Shown one piece after another: positions 8,054 to 13,926 of a stretch of DNA of 13,926 nt. Position numbers and translations under genes: made by a program. Position 1 is the stretch's first letter. Every line of letters starts with the position of its first letter. The notes under the pieces are model-generated. The model was not told where the DNA came from. It worked only from the letters and a program-made list of their open reading frames with translations, and searched no databases. Source of the DNA: Frankiaceae bacterium (lineage in GTDB: Bacteria > Actinomycetota > Actinomycetes > Mycobacteriales > SCTD01); NCBI GenBank assembly GCA_947479995.1, contig CANKBT010000047.1, positions 1 through 13,926 on the forward strand. Reading direction: 5' to 3'.

Positions 8054-9052
8054 TCGCCGCCGGTGGCGCCACCTCAGCGCGCCCACCGTGACGACCAGCG
8101 TGACCGCCACCGTGCCCACCGCCAGGCCGAGCGGGAGCGTCTCGCGGGGCGCGCCGGGCGCGGCCCGGCCCGGCCCGGCGGGCGGCCCGCCCTGCTCCTC
8201 GACGGGCAGCGCCACCCGGTGCACCGGCGCCGACGCGCCCTCGGTGGTGAGCACCAGCGCGGTGCCGTCCGCCGTGAAGGCCAGCGCCTCGCCCTGCTCG
8301 GTCGACGGCAGCGGCAGCACCTCCGGCTCGCCCTGCAGCGCGGCGACGAGGTCGTCGCCCGGCACGTCCCACACGTACGCGTCGGTGTAGGTGCGCAGCG
8401 CGACGCGGGTGCCGTCGGGCGACACCGCGCCGCCGGTGAGCAGCCGCTGCGCCGCCGCGCCGATGCCCGGCCCGCCGTCGGTGCCGGTGCCGCGCGGGCG
8501 CACCTCGCCGACGCGCGTGAGCACGCCGTCGGCGAACGGCTGCGGCGCGGCGAACACCAGGCCGGCGAACTTCGTCACGAGCAGCACCTGACCGGTGCGC
8601 GGGTGCACCAGCAGCGCCTCCGCGTCGCGCGGCCCGTCCTCGTACGTCAGCCGCACGCTGCGCGCCGGCGCCACCGCGCCGCCGCTGCCGGTCGGCTCCG
8701 GCAGCACGTGCACGAGCACGCCCCGCTCGCGGGTGCCGCTGTTGTCGCCGACGTCCGCGACGTAGAGCGTGCCGTCCGGCCCGGCGGCCATGTCCTCCCA
8801 GTCGCGCGCGTCGACGCCCAGGTCGTACGCGCCGCGCACCGCGCCGGTGACCGGGTCGAGCGCGGTGAGCACCGGGTCGGAGCCGCTGTCCTCGTGCACC
8901 CACAGCGCCCCGCTGGCGCCGGTCGCCGTGCCGCTCACCTCGGTGAGCCCGGCCGGCAGGGTGAACAGCACCTCCTGCGCCCGCGCCGGCGAGGCGGTCA
9001 GCAGCAGCCCCGCCGCAGCCGCGGCCGTCGCCGCCGTGAACGCCCGTCGCAC
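8051..9052 (-). CDS. Secreted, C-terminally anchored beta-propeller-like protein
   Basis: A 333-residue protein I cannot assign to a characterised family. It has a clear signal peptide: basic VRR start, a hydrophobic Ala/Leu stretch, and SPARA|Q with likely cleavage after residue 25. The mature part repeats short strand-turn-strand units such as WEDMAAGPDGTLYVAD (85-100), AEALLVHPRTGQVLLVT (144-160), AVSPDGTRVALRT (209-221) and EALAFTADGTALVLTT (255-270). These look like blades of a beta-propeller. A Pro/Gly-rich linker (about 286-303) leads to one transmembrane helix (about 308-326) and a basic RWRHRRR tail, so the propeller should sit outside the membrane, held by its C terminus. There is no LPXTG motif. 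GTG 9052 has no Shine-Dalgarno sequence, but a TAGCCT box lies 7 bases upstream. It sits between glyS and ppdK on the same strand. Function unknown. Confidence 0.85.
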   Translation of the reverse strand: MRRAFTAATAAAAAGLLLTASPARAQEVLFTLPAGLTEVSGTATGASGALWVHEDSGSDPVLTALDPVTGAVRGAYDLGVDARDWEDMAAGPDGTLYVADVGDNSGTRERGVLVHVLPEPTGSGGAVAPARSVRLTYEDGPRDAEALLVHPRTGQVLLVTKFAGLVFAAPQPFADGVLTRVGEVRPRGTGTDGGPGIGAAAQRLLTGGAVSPDGTRVALRTYTDAYVWDVPGDDLVAALQGEPEVLPLPSTEQGEALAFTADGTALVLTTEGASAPVHRVALPVEEQGGPPAGPGRAAPGAPRETLPLGLAVGTVAVTLVVTVGALRWRHRRR

Positions 9053-9059
9053 CGGGGCG

Positions 9060-9065
9060 AGGCTA
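9060..9065 (-). promoter_or_regulatory. TAGCCT -10-like box, leaderless start of the secreted-protein gene
   Basis: On the minus strand TAGCCT ends 7 bases before the GTG start, which would place transcription initiation at or next to the start codon. It lies in the 35-base gap after glyS. No Shine-Dalgarno sequence is present, which fits a leaderless mRNA. Confidence 0.45.
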
Positions 9066-9087
9066 GCCGGGCGGCCGCGCGCGCCGG

Positions 9088-10455
9088 CTAGAGCGGGCCG
9101 AGCTGGTCGTGCAGGTAGCGCTCGACCTGGTCGAGCGAGACGCGCTCCTGGCTCATGAGGTCGCGCGAGCGGACGGTGACCGCCTGGTCGGTGAGCGTGT
9201 CGAAGTCGACGGTGACGCAGAACGGCGTGCCGACCTCGTCCTGGCGGCGGTAGCGGCGGCCGATGGCGCCGGCGTCGTCGAAGTCGGTCGACCAGTGCTT
9301 GCGCAGGCGCGCGGCGAGGTCGCGGGCGACCGGCGACAGGTCGGCGTTGCGCGACAGCGGCAGCACCGCCACCTTGACCGGCGCGAGGCGCGGGTCGAGC
9401 TTGAGCACGACCCGCTTGTCGACGCCGCCCTTGGCGTTGGGCGCCTCGTCCTCGGTGTAGGCGTCGAGCAGGAAGGTCAGCGCGGCGCGGTCGACGCCGG
9501 CGGCCGGCTCGATGACGTACGGCGTCCAGCGCTCGCCGGACTCCTGGTCGAAGTAGTCCAGGTTGGTGCCCGAGGCCTTGGAGTGCACCGACAGGTCGTA
9601 GTCGGTGCGGTTGGCGATGCCCTCGAGCTCGCCCCACTCGCCGCCCTTGAAGCCGAAGCGGTACTCGATGTCGACGGTGCGCTTGGAGTAGTGCGAGAGC
9701 TTCTCGGCCGGGTGCTCGAACAGGCGCAGGTCCGACGGCTCGATGCCGAGGTCGACGTACCAGGCCATGCGCTCGTCGATCCAGTACTGGTGCCAGGTCT
9801 CGTCCTCGCCGGGCTTGACGAAGAACTCCATCTCCATCTGCTCGAACTCGCGCGTGCGGAAGATGAAGTTGCCGGGCGTGATCTCGTTGCGGAAGCTCTT
9901 GCCGACCTGGCCGATGCCGAACGGCGGCTTCTTGCGCGACGACTGCTGCACGTTGAGGTAGTTGATGAAGATGCCCTGCGCGGTCTCCGGGCGCAGGTAG
10001 GCCAGGCCGCTGCCGTCGTCCACCGGCCCGAGCGAGGTCTTGAGCAGGCCGCTGAAGTTCTTCGGCTCGGTCCAGGTGCCGCGGTTGCCGCAGTGCGGGC
10101 AGGCGAGGTCGGCGAGCGGCTTGCCCGCCGCCTCCTCGAGGTGGTCGGCGCGGAAGCGGTTGTGGCAGCTGGTGCACTCCACGAGCGGGTCGCTGAAGGT
10201 CGCGACGTGGCCGCTCGTCTCCCACACCTCGCGGGCGAGGATGACGCAGCTGTCGAGGCCGACGACGTCGTCGCGGCCCTGCACGACGGCCTTCCACCAC
10301 TGCCGCTTGACGTTGTTCTTCAGCTCGACGCCGAGCGGGCCGTAGTCCCAGGACGCGCGCAGGCCGCCGTAGATCTCCGACGACGGGAAGACCAGGCCGC
10401 GCCGCTTCGCGAGGCTGACGATCGTGTCCATGCGGTCGGGGGCCTTGCTCGCCAT
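9088..10455 (-). CDS. glyS: Glycine--tRNA ligase, (alpha)2 class II type
   Basis: A 455-residue class II aminoacyl-tRNA synthetase that charges tRNA-Gly, of the single-chain dimeric type found in actinobacteria. The N terminus has LVFPSSEIYGG and WDYGPLGVELKNN (21-48). An inserted zinc-binding pair is Cys94/Cys97 and Cys119/Cys122. LRPETAQGIFINY (154-166) and motif 2 FRNEITPGNF (189-198 region) form the ATP and glycine site, and motif 3 is EPAAGVDRAALTF (316-328). The remainder (about 345-450) is the anticodon-binding domain. ATG 10455 has an AGGAG Shine-Dalgarno sequence (10461-10465) at 5-base spacing. It lies downstream of the M16 peptidase gene (43-base gap) and upstream of the secreted propeller-like gene. 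The leader is far too short for a T-box. Confidence 0.98.
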   Translation of the reverse strand: MASKAPDRMDTIVSLAKRRGLVFPSSEIYGGLRASWDYGPLGVELKNNVKRQWWKAVVQGRDDVVGLDSCVILAREVWETSGHVATFSDPLVECTSCHNRFRADHLEEAAGKPLADLACPHCGNRGTWTEPKNFSGLLKTSLGPVDDGSGLAYLRPETAQGIFINYLNVQQSSRKKPPFGIGQVGKSFRNEITPGNFIFRTREFEQMEMEFFVKPGEDETWHQYWIDERMAWYVDLGIEPSDLRLFEHPAEKLSHYSKRTVDIEYRFGFKGGEWGELEGIANRTDYDLSVHSKASGTNLDYFDQESGERWTPYVIEPAAGVDRAALTFLLDAYTEDEAPNAKGGVDKRVVLKLDPRLAPVKVAVLPLSRNADLSPVARDLAARLRKHWSTDFDDAGAIGRRYRRQDEVGTPFCVTVDFDTLTDQAVTVRSRDLMSQERVSLDQVERYLHDQLGPL

Positions 10456-10460
10456 CTGCG

Positions 10461-10501
10461 CTCCTGGGTCCGGCTGGCTGTCGGGTGAGCGCCCGACGCT
10501 A
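10461..10501 (-). promoter_or_regulatory. glyS promoter -10 (TAGCGT), start-site dyad and ribosome-binding site
   Basis: TAGCGT on the minus strand (10501-10496) includes the TAG stop codon of the upstream M16 gene. The expected start site near 10489 falls at the centre of an inverted repeat GTCGGG-N6-CCCGAC (10480-10497), which could be an operator. The leader would be about 34 bases and holds AGGAG (10465-10461). No clear -35. Inference from sequence pattern. Confidence 0.4.
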
Positions 10502-11947
10502 CCGGTCGACGGCCTCCGCCCGGACGGGGTAGCGGAGCACGCCGGCGGTGCGCGCCAGCGCCTGCGCGACGGCGGCGTCGCCGTCCTTCCAGTCCTGCGC
10601 GCAGAGCACGAGCGTGAGGCCGTGGCCGCCGACCAGCTCGACGTGCTGGTGGTCGGCCGAGGCCGTGCCGACGGCGACGCAGTCGTCGAAGCGGACGGTG
10701 AGGCTGTCGTCGCCGAGGTGCAGGGTCGCGCCCTCGTCGCCGACGACGAGCCGCGCGCCGCGCGGGGCGTCGCCGCGCAGGCGGCGCTTGTGCGCGCCGC
10801 CGGCGACGGGCTCGCCGGCGCCGTCGCGCAGCTCGGGCACGTCCGGCAGCACCGGCGGCGCGACCTCGGGCACGAGCACCAGCGCGCTCGTGAGCGCGGG
10901 CCGCAGCGCCTGCGCGACGGCGTCGGGCGTGAGCGCCTCGAGCTCGGCGAGGATCGCCTCGTCGCGCTCCGGCTCGTGCCCGCGCAGCAGCCGCTCGGCG
11001 GCCGCCTGCACGCCGGCGACGGCGCTGCGCGGGTCGGCGAAGTACTCGCGGGCACCGGCGAGGTCGTGGTCGAGCTCGGCCTGCGTCGGGCCGTCGTGGG
11101 CCATGCGCTGCACCTCGGACCACAGGCTGGTGACGACGTCGCCGACCTCCTGCTCCTTGGCGTCGGTGAGCACGGTGACGTGGCCGACGCCGCCGTCGAC
11201 CGGCTCGCCGTGCCAGTCGACGTCGTAGCTGTGTCCGCCCTCGTGGCGCAGCCGGTCGGTGAGCCGGTCGGCGAGCACCCGCGCGGCGGTCGTGAGGGCG
11301 TGCCCGACCTGCCCCTCGAAGGACACCGCCGGGTCGCTGCCCGGGTAGCGCAGCTGCGCCGGCAGCGCGAGCGGCACGCGGCGCTGCGGCGGGCGCACCG
11401 GCCGGGCGCCGGACGGCAGCGGCAGCCGCAGCCCGGGCGGCGGCGGCCCGGTCAGCCAGAGCACGGCGTTCTCGCGGACGCACCAGCGGCGGGCGTGCTC
11501 GCGCACGAGGTCGGCGCCGAGGGACGGCAGCGCCGGGTCGACCAGACCGCTGAGGCCGAGCCCGGTGCCGCCGTAGCGGGTGAGCAGGAGCAGGCCGACG
11601 AGGTCGCCGCCGGACCGCTCCTCCTCGGCGGCAAGCACGCGCGCCTCGACGGCGAGGCGGTCGACCGGCAGGTCGGCCAGCGCGAGGCACACCTGCTCGA
11701 GGAACGCCGCGACGGCCTCCGGCCGGCCCGTCGCGGTGAACTCGGTGCTGCCCGGCCCGACGGACGCGTTGCGGTCGAGGTGGCTCTTGGGCAGCGAGCC
11801 CATGACCAGGTGCTCGACGAGGTGGGTCAGCCCGCCGTGCGCGAAGGTCTCGTCGCGCCGGCCGACACCCAGCACGAGACCGGCGGACAGCGGCTCCGGC
11901 CCCTGCCGCCACACGACCGGGACGCCGTCGACCTCGACCAGCTGCAC
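10499..11947 (-). CDS. M16 (pitrilysin-type) zinc metallopeptidase with extra C-terminal beta-rich region
   Basis: A 482-residue predicted peptidase. The inverted zinc motif HxxEH is intact as HLVEH (His42, Glu45, His46), and Glu101/Glu108 in EARVLAAEE have the 7-residue spacing of the second Glu pair seen in pitrilysin. The second half (about 205-370) has RLRHEGGHSYDV, where Arg234 and Tyr241 match the Arg-Tyr pair of the M16 C-terminal domain. Both halves of the clamshell therefore seem present in a compact form. Residues about 395-480 are an extra beta-rich segment with alternating strands (GATLHLGDDSLTVRFDD), possibly PH-like. There is no signal peptide, so it should be cytoplasmic. GTG 11947 is chosen because TAGTGT lies 8 bases upstream; GTG 11959 (4 residues longer) overlaps that box. 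The substrate is unknown. It sits between the monooxygenase-fold gene and glyS. Confidence 0.8.
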   Translation of the reverse strand: MQLVEVDGVPVVWRQGPEPLSAGLVLGVGRRDETFAHGGLTHLVEHLVMGSLPKSHLDRNASVGPGSTEFTATGRPEAVAAFLEQVCLALADLPVDRLAVEARVLAAEEERSGGDLVGLLLLTRYGGTGLGLSGLVDPALPSLGADLVREHARRWCVRENAVLWLTGPPPPGLRLPLPSGARPVRPPQRRVPLALPAQLRYPGSDPAVSFEGQVGHALTTAARVLADRLTDRLRHEGGHSYDVDWHGEPVDGGVGHVTVLTDAKEQEVGDVVTSLWSEVQRMAHDGPTQAELDHDLAGAREYFADPRSAVAGVQAAAERLLRGHEPERDEAILAELEALTPDAVAQALRPALTSALVLVPEVAPPVLPDVPELRDGAGEPVAGGAHKRRLRGDAPRGARLVVGDEGATLHLGDDSLTVRFDDCVAVGTASADHQHVELVGGHGLTLVLCAQDWKDGDAAVAQALARTAGVLRYPVRAEAVDR

Positions 11948-11955
11948 GAGCGGCG

Positions 11956-11961
11956 ACACTA
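11956..11961 (-). promoter_or_regulatory. TAGTGT -10-like box before the M16 peptidase gene
   Basis: TAGTGT on the minus strand ends 8 bases before GTG 11947, consistent with a leaderless message; no Shine-Dalgarno sequence precedes that GTG. The box contains the alternative GTG at 11959, which argues against that earlier start if the promoter is real. Confidence 0.4.
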
Positions 11962-11994
11962 GGCCGTGACGCGCCGCCGCGCGCCCCCGTCCGG

Positions 11995-12366
11995 CTACGG
12001 CAGGTCGGACGCCGCGGGCCCGGAGGACTCCCCCACGCCGGTGCGCGCCGCGTCGGCGGCGCGGCGCGACGGGCTCGTGCCGTCGTCCGAGACGAGCACC
12101 TCGTACGCGCTGGGCTCGTCGCGGCCGCGCGCGAGCAGCGGCGCCGCCTCGACCTTGACGTCGTAGCCGGACAGGCTGCGCCGGTAGCTGCCGACGCCGT
12201 CCCACTCGGTCGACAGGACCCACGCGGTCGGGTCGTCGGTCGACCGGCCGACGCGGCCCCGCACGTAGCCCGGGCGCGCGGCGAAGGCGGACAGCGCCGC
12301 CTGCGCCTGCGCCTGGAACTCCTGCGCCTGCTCCTCGGGCACCTCGAACCGCGTCACGACCAGCAC
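11995..12366 (-). CDS. Antibiotic biosynthesis monooxygenase (ABM)-fold protein
   Basis: A 123-residue protein with one ferredoxin-like ABM domain in about residues 1-92: strand VLVVTRFEVP, helix EEQAQEFQAQAQAALSAFAA, PGYVRGRVGRSTDDP, strand AWVLSTEWDG and helix VGSYRRSLSGYDVKVEAAPLL. The domain ends in a strand around YEVLVSD. Small ABM proteins are usually dimers and range from quinone or haem-modifying oxygenases to proteins with no known reaction; the active site is not diagnostic here. A hydrophilic Ser/Ala/Asp tail (93-123) is extra. GTG 12366 is preferred because a TAGCGT box ends 7 bases upstream. The alternative GTG 12375 adds three residues but overlaps that box. It is divergent from the small membrane protein and upstream of the M16 gene. 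Confidence 0.8.
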   Translation of the reverse strand: MLVVTRFEVPEEQAQEFQAQAQAALSAFAARPGYVRGRVGRSTDDPTAWVLSTEWDGVGSYRRSLSGYDVKVEAAPLLARGRDEPSAYEVLVSDDGTSPSRRAADAARTGVGESSGPAASDLP

Positions 12367-12373
12367 GGGTGGC

Positions 12374-12379
12374 ACGCTA
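12374..12379 (-). promoter_or_regulatory. TAGCGT -10-like box of the ABM-fold gene in a very short divergent gap
   Basis: TAGCGT on the minus strand ends 7 bases before GTG 12366. Only 18 bases separate this start from the divergent GTG at 12385, so both genes' start signals must overlap, around a GCTAGC palindrome (12376-12381). No plus-strand box of equal quality is visible. Confidence 0.4.
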
Positions 12380-12384
12380 GCCCC

Positions 12385-12660
12385 GTGTCACGCGAGGACG
12401 TCGAGCGCCGCAGCCGGGTGCTGCTGGTCTACCTGGCGCAGCGCCCGAAGCCGCTGCTGCTCGGGGTGGTCGCGCTGCTCGTGGCCGGCGCGCTGTTCGG
12501 CCCCCTCGCGCTCGGCGTCGCCTGCTGGGCGGTGCTGCTCGGCCTGCTGGCCTGGCTGTCGTACCTGTCGTGGCCGGCCCTGCCGCCGCGGGGGCGTGCC
12601 GTGCGACTGGTGAGCCTGTCGCTGCTCGTCGCCCTCGCGGCGGTCAGCCTCTCGGGCTAG
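12385..12660 (+). CDS. Small membrane protein, DUF6703-like
   Basis: A 91-residue protein with a short charged N terminus (MSREDVERRSR) and then mostly hydrophobic sequence. It has likely membrane segments at about 23-40, 43-63 and 73-90. The AWLSYLSWPALPPRGRAVR stretch (56-74) resembles the conserved core I recall from the actinobacterial DUF6703 family. That assignment is from memory and needs a profile search. Function is unknown. GTG 12385 has no good Shine-Dalgarno sequence (a GGGTGG at 12367-12372 is too far), so the start is uncertain. It is divergent from the ABM gene and converges on the MMPL gene, with which it shares the four bases CTAG as overlapping stop codons. Confidence 0.7.
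   Translation: MSREDVERRSRVLLVYLAQRPKPLLLGVVALLVAGALFGPLALGVACWAVLLGLLAWLSYLSWPALPPRGRAVRLVSLSLLVALAAVSLSG
12657..12660. other. CTAG shared as stop codon by two convergent genes
   Basis: Plus-strand TAG (12658-12660) ends the small membrane protein, and minus-strand TAG (12659-12657) ends the MMPL gene. The palindrome CTAG supplies both, so there is no room for a terminator between the genes. Confidence 0.9.
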
Positions 12661-13926
12661 ACCGGCGCCGGCGCGGCGGCCGCCACGGGGCGCTCCTCGC
12701 GCGGCGGCAGCGGCGACGGCGCGACGCGCAGCACGCGGGCGAGGCCCGCCGGCAGCCACCAGTTCCACCGGCCGAACGCCGTCACCAGCGCGGGCACGAG
12801 CAGCGCGCGCACGACCGTCGCGTCGAGCAGGATGCCGACCCCGAGCGCGGTGCCGAGCACCTTGATGTCGGTGCCGGGCGCGGACGCGAGCGCGGCGAAC
12901 GAGAAGAACAGGATGAGCGCCGCCGACGTCACGAGCCGGCCGGTGCGCCCGAGACCCTCGACGACGGCCTGGTCGGTCGAGCCGGTGCGGTCGTACTCCT
13001 CGCGCATGCGCGCCAGGATGAACACCTCGTAGTCCATCGACAGGCCGAACAGGAACGCGAAGATCAGCACCGGCAGCCAGAACGTCACCGCGCCGGTGCC
13101 GCTGGTGTCGAATAGCGCCTCGGAGCCGTTGCCCTCCTGCCAGAACCACACGACCGCGCCGAACACCGCCGACAGCGACAGCAGGTTGAGCAGCACGGCC
13201 TTGAGCGGCAGCAGCAGCGAGCGGAACGTCCGCACCAGCAGCAGGAACGTGATGGCGCTGATGAGCAGCAGCACGTACGGAAAGTTGTCGTAAACCGCGC
13301 GCTGGTAGTCCTGCACGGCGGCGCCCGCGCCGGCCACCCCCACCTCGCCGTCGACCGCGCCGGCCACGGCCTCGCGCACCCGGTCGACCACGCGCGTGCC
13401 GGTGCTGTCGACGGTCTCGTCGACCGGCACGACGTCGACGACGGCGCGCTCGCCGGCGGTGCCGCCGAGCACCGCGGTGCGCACGCCCGGCAGGTCGCGC
13501 GCGGCCCGCACCGCGGCGTCGGCCTCGGCGGCCGGCACGACGACGCTCATCGGCGTGAGCACGCCGCTGCCGACGCCGCCGTCCTCGAGCACCCGCAGCG
13601 CCTCGTACGCCGGGCCGCTGCGCGCCAGCGAGGCGCTGTCGGCGTTGCCGATGCGGATGCCGAAGACCGGGGCGATGAGCACGGCCAGGGCGAGCACCGC
13701 GACGCCGACCGCGATGCCGCGCCGGCGCACGATGACGCGCGCCCACGCCGTCCAGCCGCGCGACGCCGTCGCCTCGTGGCGGATCCTCGGCCAGTCGACG
13801 CGAGGCCCGGCCTTCGACAGCAGCGCGGGCAGCAGGGTGAGCACCACGGCGACGCTGACGAGCGGGATGAGCATGCCGCCGAGGCCCATGCTGCGCAGGA
13901 ACGGCACCGGCAGCACGAGCAGCGCC
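12657..13926 (-). CDS. MMPL-family (RND superfamily) transporter, C-terminal part
   Basis: About 422 residues of a larger membrane protein whose 5' end lies beyond the right edge; the frame stays open to base 13925. It begins in the last helices of the first transmembrane bundle (PVPFLRSMGLGGMLIPL), continues with a basic cytoplasmic stretch and a helix (GIAVGVAVLALAVLIAPVFG). An extracytoplasmic loop of roughly 120 residues follows, then five more helices. FLFGLSMDYEVFILARMREE holds the Asp-Tyr pair that relays protons in MmpL proteins, and GTALGVGILLDATVVRALLV is the usual last-helix signature. Such proteins export lipids, siderophores or drugs using the proton gradient. The tail is Pro/Ala-rich. 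The cargo cannot be inferred without the missing half and upstream genes. Confidence 0.93.
   Translation of the reverse strand, partial: ALLVLPVPFLRSMGLGGMLIPLVSVAVVLTLLPALLSKAGPRVDWPRIRHEATASRGWTAWARVIVRRRGIAVGVAVLALAVLIAPVFGIRIGNADSASLARSGPAYEALRVLEDGGVGSGVLTPMSVVVPAAEADAAVRAARDLPGVRTAVLGGTAGERAVVDVVPVDETVDSTGTRVVDRVREAVAGAVDGEVGVAGAGAAVQDYQRAVYDNFPYVLLLISAITFLLLVRTFRSLLLPLKAVLLNLLSLSAVFGAVVWFWQEGNGSEALFDTSGTGAVTFWLPVLIFAFLFGLSMDYEVFILARMREEYDRTGSTDQAVVEGLGRTGRLVTSAALILFFSFAALASAPGTDIKVLGTALGVGILLDATVVRALLVPALVTAFGRWNWWLPAGLARVLRVAPSPLPPREERPVAAAAPAPV

Noticed and set aside
10456..10498. T-box or riboswitch in front of glyS
   Set aside because: The gap is 43 bases and the likely leader about 34 bases, far too short for a T-box or a glycine riboswitch.
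12378..12383. TAGCCC as a plus-strand -10 box for the small membrane protein
   Set aside because: It lacks the final T and ends one base before GTG 12385, so it would start transcription inside the gene.

Overview
The window looks like a chromosomal segment of a very GC-rich actinomycete. The third codon position is nearly always G or C, GTG starts are common, and -10 boxes have the TANNNT form. The gene content also fits: an (alpha)2-type glycyl-tRNA synthetase, pyruvate phosphate dikinase, an actinobacterial-style dGTPase, and RsgA. Genus cannot be assigned from what is visible. Coding density is very high, with no stretch over 200 bases lacking a gene. I see no tRNA, rRNA, insertion sequence, phage gene, CRISPR array or toxin-antitoxin pair.

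Layout, left to right. Bases 141-1592 (minus strand) hold an aldehyde/alcohol-responsive type module: a zinc alcohol dehydrogenase followed by a MerR-family regulator, driven by a textbook MerR promoter (19-bp spacer with a central inverted repeat) at 1639-1669. Bases 1677-3858 (minus) hold rsgA followed by dgt (dNTP triphosphohydrolase). Upstream of rsgA, a 193-base gap to the divergent gene carries a 12-codon leader-like ORF and a small hairpin over the rsgA Shine-Dalgarno sequence. At 4052-4729 (plus) is an NAD(P)-binding SDR-like protein, which overlaps tail-to-tail by 49 bases with the next minus-strand gene. From 4681 to 12366 the minus strand carries, in transcription order, an antibiotic-biosynthesis-monooxygenase fold protein, an M16 metallopeptidase with an extra C-terminal beta-rich region, glyS, a secreted C-terminally anchored beta-propeller-like protein, ppdK and a DUF218/YdcF membrane protein. 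At the right edge a small plus-strand membrane protein (DUF6703-like) converges on the C-terminal half of an MMPL-family transporter, which runs off the window.

Most genes are housekeeping: translation (glyS), ribosome maturation (rsgA), nucleotide pool control (dgt) and the PEP/pyruvate node (ppdK). No novel multi-gene system is evident. The more interesting signal is in the boundaries. Five minus-strand genes have a TANNNT box 6-8 bases before the start codon and no clear Shine-Dalgarno sequence, which suggests leaderless mRNAs. Three genes with good Shine-Dalgarno sequences (adh, ppdK, glyS) instead have their -10 box 30-50 bases upstream. At three boundaries the TAG stop codon of one gene is the first half of the next gene's -10 box. 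The tetranucleotide CTAG occurs seven times by my reading, always at a gene boundary and never inside a gene. These promoter calls are pattern reading, not mapped start sites.
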